A DNA stretch of 64,000 bases from Spirosoma panaciterrae DSM 21099 (GTDB lineage Bacteria; Bacteroidota; Bacteroidia; Cytophagales; Spirosomataceae): contig NZ_KB893175.1 of the NCBI RefSeq assembly GCF_000374025.1, positions 62,001-126,000 of the forward strand, given 5' to 3'. Every line of letters begins with the position of its first letter. Within the stretch, counting starts at the first letter, position 1. Below are positions 60,610 through 64,000 of the stretch, one piece after another. The position numbers and the translations under genes are program-made. The notes beneath the pieces were generated by a model. That model ran no database searches. It was not told the DNA's origin and saw only the letters and a list, made by a program, of their open reading frames with translations.

Positions 60610-61798
60610 TGAGTACGTCACGCAATACCTCAATTAGGGCGTCAACGTCATTGGCATCGTTATATACATGCGGGGCAATGCGAAGGACGCGGGCACGGGC
60701 CGAAACCGATACATTCCGCTTCAAAAGCGCCTGTTGAACAGCCATAGGGTCGGTATGTTCTGGAAGCCATAAGCCTACCAGATGATGACTACGACCCATA
60801 TGTTCGTTTTCGGGCTCGATCTGGCATCCTAAGTTCTCAAGAATGGGCCAGGCATCGGCCATTAAACCGTTGGTATAAGCCTGAATGCGTGCAGGCTGCC
60901 AATCGATCAGTTGGGTTAAGGCGGCTTCAAGCATAGGCATTTGCAGGAAATGGGTATGCTCTCCTACGTTATACCGATACGCTTTTGAGCGATAGGCAGG
61001 CTGGTAGTCCATCAGCCTATGAAATTGATTGCTGTCGAGCCGGTTCATCCAACTCTCTTCCAGCGGAATCCCGTTATCGAAAGCCGGGCCAAAATACGCT
61101 AGCCCCAGCGAGTAGGGGCCCATGAGCCACTTATATCCTGCACAAATAACGGCATCTGGTTGTATATCCGCCAGATTGAACGGAAGTGCCCCAATGGCCT
61201 GTGTGCCATCAATTACCAGCCAGGCTCCAACTTCTCTGGCCCGTTTGCTGATGGCTTCCAGATCGAACCGGATGCCGTACATCCAATGAACGGGGGGAAC
61301 GACCACCAACGCTGTAGTGGCGTCAATGGCGTCGAGCAGCCGCTGATTCCAAAGTGCTCCTTTCGGAAACTGAGTAGGCATAGCGACGGTCGTAACGGTT
61401 AAATCGAGTTCGAGGCTTACACGATCCCAGGCATACACATCGCTCGGAAATTCGTCGGTAATCGTTACCAGGTGCTGCCCTGCCCGAATGCCGGGTTTTC
61501 GATGAAGATTACGAGCCACTACAGCCATGCCGTACGAAACAGAGGGTATTATAGCGATGCGCTCAGGATCGGGGTTGTGGATCAGTTCGGAAAAAAGAAT
61601 CCGTGTGCGAGCGGCACCCGTAAAAAAATCATCGGGGTGTAAGCCAAATGGGTTGGCCTGCTGCGAAAGCGCCGTATGACCCGCCTGTTCGACAGAGCGA
61701 CTAAAGGGAGCACGGGTAGCGCAATTCAGGTAATGGATGGACGTTGGTAAATTGAACTGCTCTTTTTGTGAGCGAAGAGGAATTGAGTTGATGAGCAT
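60605..61798 (-). CDS. Class V aminotransferase-fold PLP enzyme
   Basis: 397 residues from ATG 61798 (MLINSIPLRSQKEQF). A longer frame to 61876 overlaps the divergent gene and is less likely. Fold type I motifs: 'IAIIPSVSYGMAVVARNL', 'VVVPPVHWMYGIRFDLEAI', 'WLVIDGTQAIGALPFNLADI' and the PLP lysine in 'CAGYKWLMGPYSLGLAYFG'. The family includes cysteine desulfurase-like, kynureninase-like and isopenicillin-N-epimerase-like enzymes, and this sequence is nearest in style to the epimerase-like group with no assigned substrate. It converges on the VOC gene and diverges from the tudor-like gene. Confidence 0.9.
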   Translation of the reverse strand: MLINSIPLRSQKEQFNLPTSIHYLNCATRAPFSRSVEQAGHTALSQQANPFGLHPDDFFTGAARTRILFSELIHNPDPERIAIIPSVSYGMAVVARNLHRKPGIRAGQHLVTITDEFPSDVYAWDRVSLELDLTVTTVAMPTQFPKGALWNQRLLDAIDATTALVVVPPVHWMYGIRFDLEAISKRAREVGAWLVIDGTQAIGALPFNLADIQPDAVICAGYKWLMGPYSLGLAYFGPAFDNGIPLEESWMNRLDSNQFHRLMDYQPAYRSKAYRYNVGEHTHFLQMPMLEAALTQLIDWQPARIQAYTNGLMADAWPILENLGCQIEPENEHMGRSHHLVGLWLPEHTDPMAVQQALLKRNVSVSARARVLRIAPHVYNDANDVDALIEVLRDVLM

Positions 61799-61875
61799 AT
61801 AAAAAGTTGATTGCTGAAAAAAATTGGCACGGGGTTTGTAAAGGCATGATTGAAACCTAAAACCTACCCCATACA

Positions 61876-62412
61876 ATGACTACATTACTAGGCATTGGCT
61901 CACGTGTTCGACACGAAGAATTTGGCGATGGCGTTGTCATTAATCTAAAAGCCAATGGCTATACAATTACGTTTATCGAGCATGGCGTGAAAGTAATCAA
62001 ATTCGACGCACCGCTCAGTATCCTCGATGCGCTGGAACCCGATGGTGATCTGGTAAGTCTGTTCGATGTTGAACAATCACTCACTCGGGTTCTTCAGCGC
62101 TGGGTCGACCAGACCGAACTTGTGCCACTCGGCGATAAGTGGAAAGGCGGCAAACTCATTCTGAAACCCGGTCGGGCCGATCTGGCCCAGAAAGAGATGC
62201 CTATCGATGCGTTCTTTCATAAAATCGTGATGGTTCGGGACCGCCTTCGCGTACTCGAACAGCGGGTAAATGCCAGTGCCCTCGACGATGAAGAGAAAAT
62301 AAATATTCAACAATATATCACCCGGATCTACGGCAGTTTAACCTCGTTCAATTTGCTGTTTAAGAATCAGAACCAACAGTTTGTGGGTGAAAAAGCATTG
62401 GCCGATGTGTAG
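61876..62412 (+). CDS. Conserved unknown with tudor-like N-terminal domain
   Basis: 178 residues. The N-terminal 55 residues 'IGSRVRHEEFGDGVVINLKA' to 'FIEHGVKVIKFDAPLSIL' follow the pattern of the small SH3/tudor domain at the end of UvrD/PcrA-type helicases and CarD-like proteins (G-x-x-V-x-H-x-x-F-G-x-G). The remainder is helical: 'MPIDAFFHKIVMVRDRLRVLEQ' and a final helix bundle. Cytoplasmic, no signal. An interaction with RNA polymerase, DNA or helicase partners is suggested only by the tudor-like fold. The gene ends 63 nt before a good terminator. Confidence 0.75.
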   Translation: MTTLLGIGSRVRHEEFGDGVVINLKANGYTITFIEHGVKVIKFDAPLSILDALEPDGDLVSLFDVEQSLTRVLQRWVDQTELVPLGDKWKGGKLILKPGRADLAQKEMPIDAFFHKIVMVRDRLRVLEQRVNASALDDEEKINIQQYITRIYGSLTSFNLLFKNQNQQFVGEKALADV

Positions 62413-62474
62413 GAATAACGCTTGGTCAAAACACAACTATTTCATATAGTTTTGGGTTAGTTAGATTGGAGGCT

Positions 62475-62508
62475 CCCCGCTACTGTTTCAGTGGCGGGGA
62501 CTTTTTTT
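62475..62508 (+). terminator. Terminator after the tudor-like gene
   Basis: CCCCGCTACTG (62475-62485) pairs with CAGTGGCGGGG (62489-62499) with one T-G wobble and a TTT loop. A run of seven T follows (62502-62508). Confidence 0.9.
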
Positions 62509-62511
62509 AAA

Positions 62512-62567
62512 GAGCGAAAGAGTGAAAGAGCGGAATACTGGCGCATACCATTTTCACTCTTTCGCTC
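62512..62567. repeat. Low-complexity stem-loop, element G (CTGGCGCA tip), extended by 8-nt tandem repeats
   Basis: GAGCGAAAGAGTGAAA (62512-62527) and TTTCACTCTTTCGCTC (62552-62567) pair perfectly over 16 bp. The loop carries CTGGCGCA (62538-62545). The right arm runs on as tandem TCGCTCGT copies to about 62586, which also complement the left flank AAAGAGCGA. Positions 62557-62586 are read on the minus strand as the last ten sense codons of xerD. Confidence 0.85.
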
Positions 62568-63489
62568 GTTCGCTCGTTCGCTCTTTAAATCCTCTGGCTC
62601 TTGGATGGTACTCCCTTAACGTTTGCTGGAGATAGTCGCGGTCGAGGTGGGTGTAGATTTCGGTAGTGGTAATGGATTCATGGCCAAGCATTTGCTGAAC
62701 CGCCCGGAGATCGGCTCCTCCTTCGATGAGGTGGGTGGCAAACGAATGCCGGAATGTGTGTGGACTAATCGTTTTTTTGACCCCAGCTTCGGTAGCCAGT
62801 TTTTTGATCGTTGTAAACACCGAAATGCGTGATAGTTGCTTGCCACGCAAATTCAGAAAGATAGTGTCTTCATCCCCTTTTTGTACATCCAACTGGCTAC
62901 GTACATGCTGTACATAGATACGCGTATAGTGCATGGCGTCTTCGCCGATTGGTACCAGCCGGACTTTATCGCCTTTGCCCAGAACCCGAATAAAACCCGC
63001 ATCGAAAAAGCAGTTGGTCAGGCGCAGGTTGAGTAATTCCGAAACCCGGAGACCGGAACTATACAGCACTTCGAGCATGGCCCGATCGCGGGTGCCCCCG
63101 GGGGTTGAGAGATCGATGGCGTTCAGAATGGCTTCAACCTCCGGAAAACTCAGGGTATCGGGCAACTGACGACCCAGTTTTGGCCCTTTGAGCTGCTGCG
63201 TGGGGTCATGCTGAATCAGATTTTCGAGCAACAGGTATTTAAAAAAAGATTTTAACCCCGACAACATCCGCCCCTGACTATGTGCCGATAAACCGAGTTC
63301 GCCCAGATACTTCAGAAAATTCATCAGCTCTTTTTCCGTAACCTGCATGGGCGTTCGGGCAGGATCGGTCAGAAGAATGTATTCGTAAAGTTTTTCGGCG
63401 TCGTGCAGATACGCTTCCACCGAATTTTCGGCCAGCGACCGTTCCAGCTTGAGGTAGTTCTTAAAGGCGTTTATATAACTTTGCCACAT
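62554..63489 (-). CDS. xerD: Tyrosine recombinase XerD
   Basis: 311 residues from ATG 63489 (MWQSYINAFKNYL). N-terminal core-binding domain and C-terminal catalytic domain with the full set Arg148 ('SGLRVSELL'), Lys172 ('LGKGDKVR'), His244 and Arg247 ('SPHTFRHSFATHL'), His270 ('MLGHESI') and the nucleophile Tyr279 ('TTEIYTHLD'). With XerC it resolves chromosome dimers at dif. The last residues, KERTSERAKE, are encoded by stem-loop element G and are not part of the family, so the native C-terminus was probably near 'EYHPRARGF'. The upstream region is shared with the divergent aroQ gene. Confidence 0.93.
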   Translation of the reverse strand: MWQSYINAFKNYLKLERSLAENSVEAYLHDAEKLYEYILLTDPARTPMQVTEKELMNFLKYLGELGLSAHSQGRMLSGLKSFFKYLLLENLIQHDPTQQLKGPKLGRQLPDTLSFPEVEAILNAIDLSTPGGTRDRAMLEVLYSSGLRVSELLNLRLTNCFFDAGFIRVLGKGDKVRLVPIGEDAMHYTRIYVQHVRSQLDVQKGDEDTIFLNLRGKQLSRISVFTTIKKLATEAGVKKTISPHTFRHSFATHLIEGGADLRAVQQMLGHESITTTEIYTHLDRDYLQQTLREYHPRARGFKERTSERAKE

Positions 63490-63500
63490 ATCTGAAGCCC

Positions 63501-63555
63501 GGACGGCCACGTCCAGGGTTTGTACTTTGCTCCTGATGCCCGGACGTGGCCGTCC
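63501..63555. promoter_or_regulatory. 14-bp inverted repeat in the xerD-aroQ divergent region
   Basis: GGACGGCCACGTCC (63501-63514) and GGACGTGGCCGTCC (63542-63555) are exact reverse complements, 27 nt apart. They lie in the 77-nt region between the two divergent start codons, and a TACTTTGC box, near but not equal to the -7 consensus, lies between them. It could be an operator or a large hairpin in the aroQ leader. Confidence 0.55.
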
Positions 63556-63566
63556 AGCCTACCTGT

Positions 63567-63992
63567 ATGAAACAGATTCTTATTATTAACGGCCCGAACC
63601 TGAACCTGTTGGGTAAGCGCGAACCGACTATTTACGGTAACCGCTCGTTTGTCGATTACCTGGAAACCCTCGAACAGCAGTTTTCGGATGTGCAACTTCG
63701 CTATTTTCAGTCGAACCACGAAGGCGAACTGATCGATAAAATTCACGAACTTGGTTTCGATGTCGATGGTATCGTGATCAATGCCGGAGCCTACACCCAC
63801 ACATCCATTGCTATAGCCGATGCGCTGTCGGCCGTTACAGCGCCAGCCGTTGAGGTGCATATCTCGAACGTACACGCCCGCGAATCGTTCCGGCACCACA
63901 GTTATCTGTCGGCCAAATGCAAAGGGGTTGTTGTCGGGCTGGGGTTAATGGGCTATGAAATGGCCGTGAGGTATTTGATCAGTGGAAAATAA
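63567..63992 (+). CDS. aroQ: Type II 3-dehydroquinate dehydratase
   Basis: 141 residues, complete, from ATG 63567 (MKQILIINGPNLNLLG). Active-site features: Arg18 and Tyr23 in 'LGKREPTIYGN' (flexible lid), Asn72 in 'INAGAYTHTS', and Glu96-x-His98 in 'AVEVHISNVHARESFRH'. It dehydrates 3-dehydroquinate to 3-dehydroshikimate, step 3 of the shikimate pathway, as a dodecamer. Chorismate from this pathway feeds PheA encoded 9 kb upstream. The gene ends 8 nt before the window edge. Confidence 0.96.
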   Translation: MKQILIINGPNLNLLGKREPTIYGNRSFVDYLETLEQQFSDVQLRYFQSNHEGELIDKIHELGFDVDGIVINAGAYTHTSIAIADALSAVTAPAVEVHISNVHARESFRHHSYLSAKCKGVVVGLGLMGYEMAVRYLISGK

Positions 63993-64000
63993 AACCTTAA

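Overview
The window looks like a chromosomal segment of a Cytophagales bacterium (phylum Bacteroidota), most like Spirosoma or a close relative. The signs are a SusC/SusD pair, a type IX secretion (T9SS) C-terminal sorting domain, promoters of the Bacteroidota TTG-N19-TAnnTTTG form, little Shine-Dalgarno use, and the HLPGVPSA ... LLEKIEELTLY protein tail common in this phylum. The genus is an inference. No rRNA, tRNA, CRISPR array, transposase or phage gene was seen, and the gene content reads as ordinary chromosome.

Layout. 1-3.3 kb: end of a TPR protein, a vanadium-haloperoxidase/PAP2-type lipoprotein and an unknown membrane-anchored protein. 3.7-9.7 kb: a complete tripartite RND efflux operon (adaptor, inner-membrane pump, TolC-like channel), preceded by a TetR-style inverted repeat. 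9.7-13 kb: small and unknown genes (a 38-aa membrane peptide, a lipoprotein, a 128-aa protein) and a GT1 glycosyltransferase. 13.4-16.5 kb: a 1021-aa surface-type protein built of about 42 copies of a 17-residue repeat.

16.5-47.5 kb: a large surface-glycan locus, almost all on the minus strand. From its promoter-proximal end it encodes a Wza-like export protein, a Wzz/KpsE-like chain-length protein, the Wzm/Wzt ABC exporter, a sugar aminotransferase, a 688-aa GT39-like membrane protein, WbqC, an acyltransferase, a dense run of glycosyltransferases (GT4, GT2, GT9, DUF5672 and a pair of GT8-like paralogues), and an O-antigen ligase/polymerase-like protein. A plus-strand island holds a T9SS-exported SGNH esterase, a sugar N-formyltransferase and a NodB-type deacetylase. 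The far end has a WaaE-like GT2, a WcaF-like acetyltransferase, another GT2 and a WecA/MraY-like initiating phosphotransferase. Together these would build an amino-sugar-containing polymer on undecaprenyl phosphate, export it by the ABC route through a Wza-type channel, and modify it. No Wzx flippase is present in the window.

47.7-64 kb: housekeeping and nutrient genes: topoisomerase IV subunit B, an isolated SusC/SusD pair, PheA (chorismate mutase/prephenate dehydratase), a sulfite-oxidase-like enzyme, an isolated nuoH, asnS, a SixA-like phosphatase with a 63-aa membrane peptide and a VOC protein, a class V aminotransferase, a tudor-like unknown, xerD and aroQ.

The most unusual signal is not a gene. 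At least eight intergenic stem-loops have arms made of low-complexity, C-poor words (for example AGGAGTKAGGAGCGA or AATGATTG) paired with their complements. Three of them share the word CTGRCGCA at the tip. Their arm sequences differ but their architecture is the same, and one has been absorbed into the XerD C-terminus.
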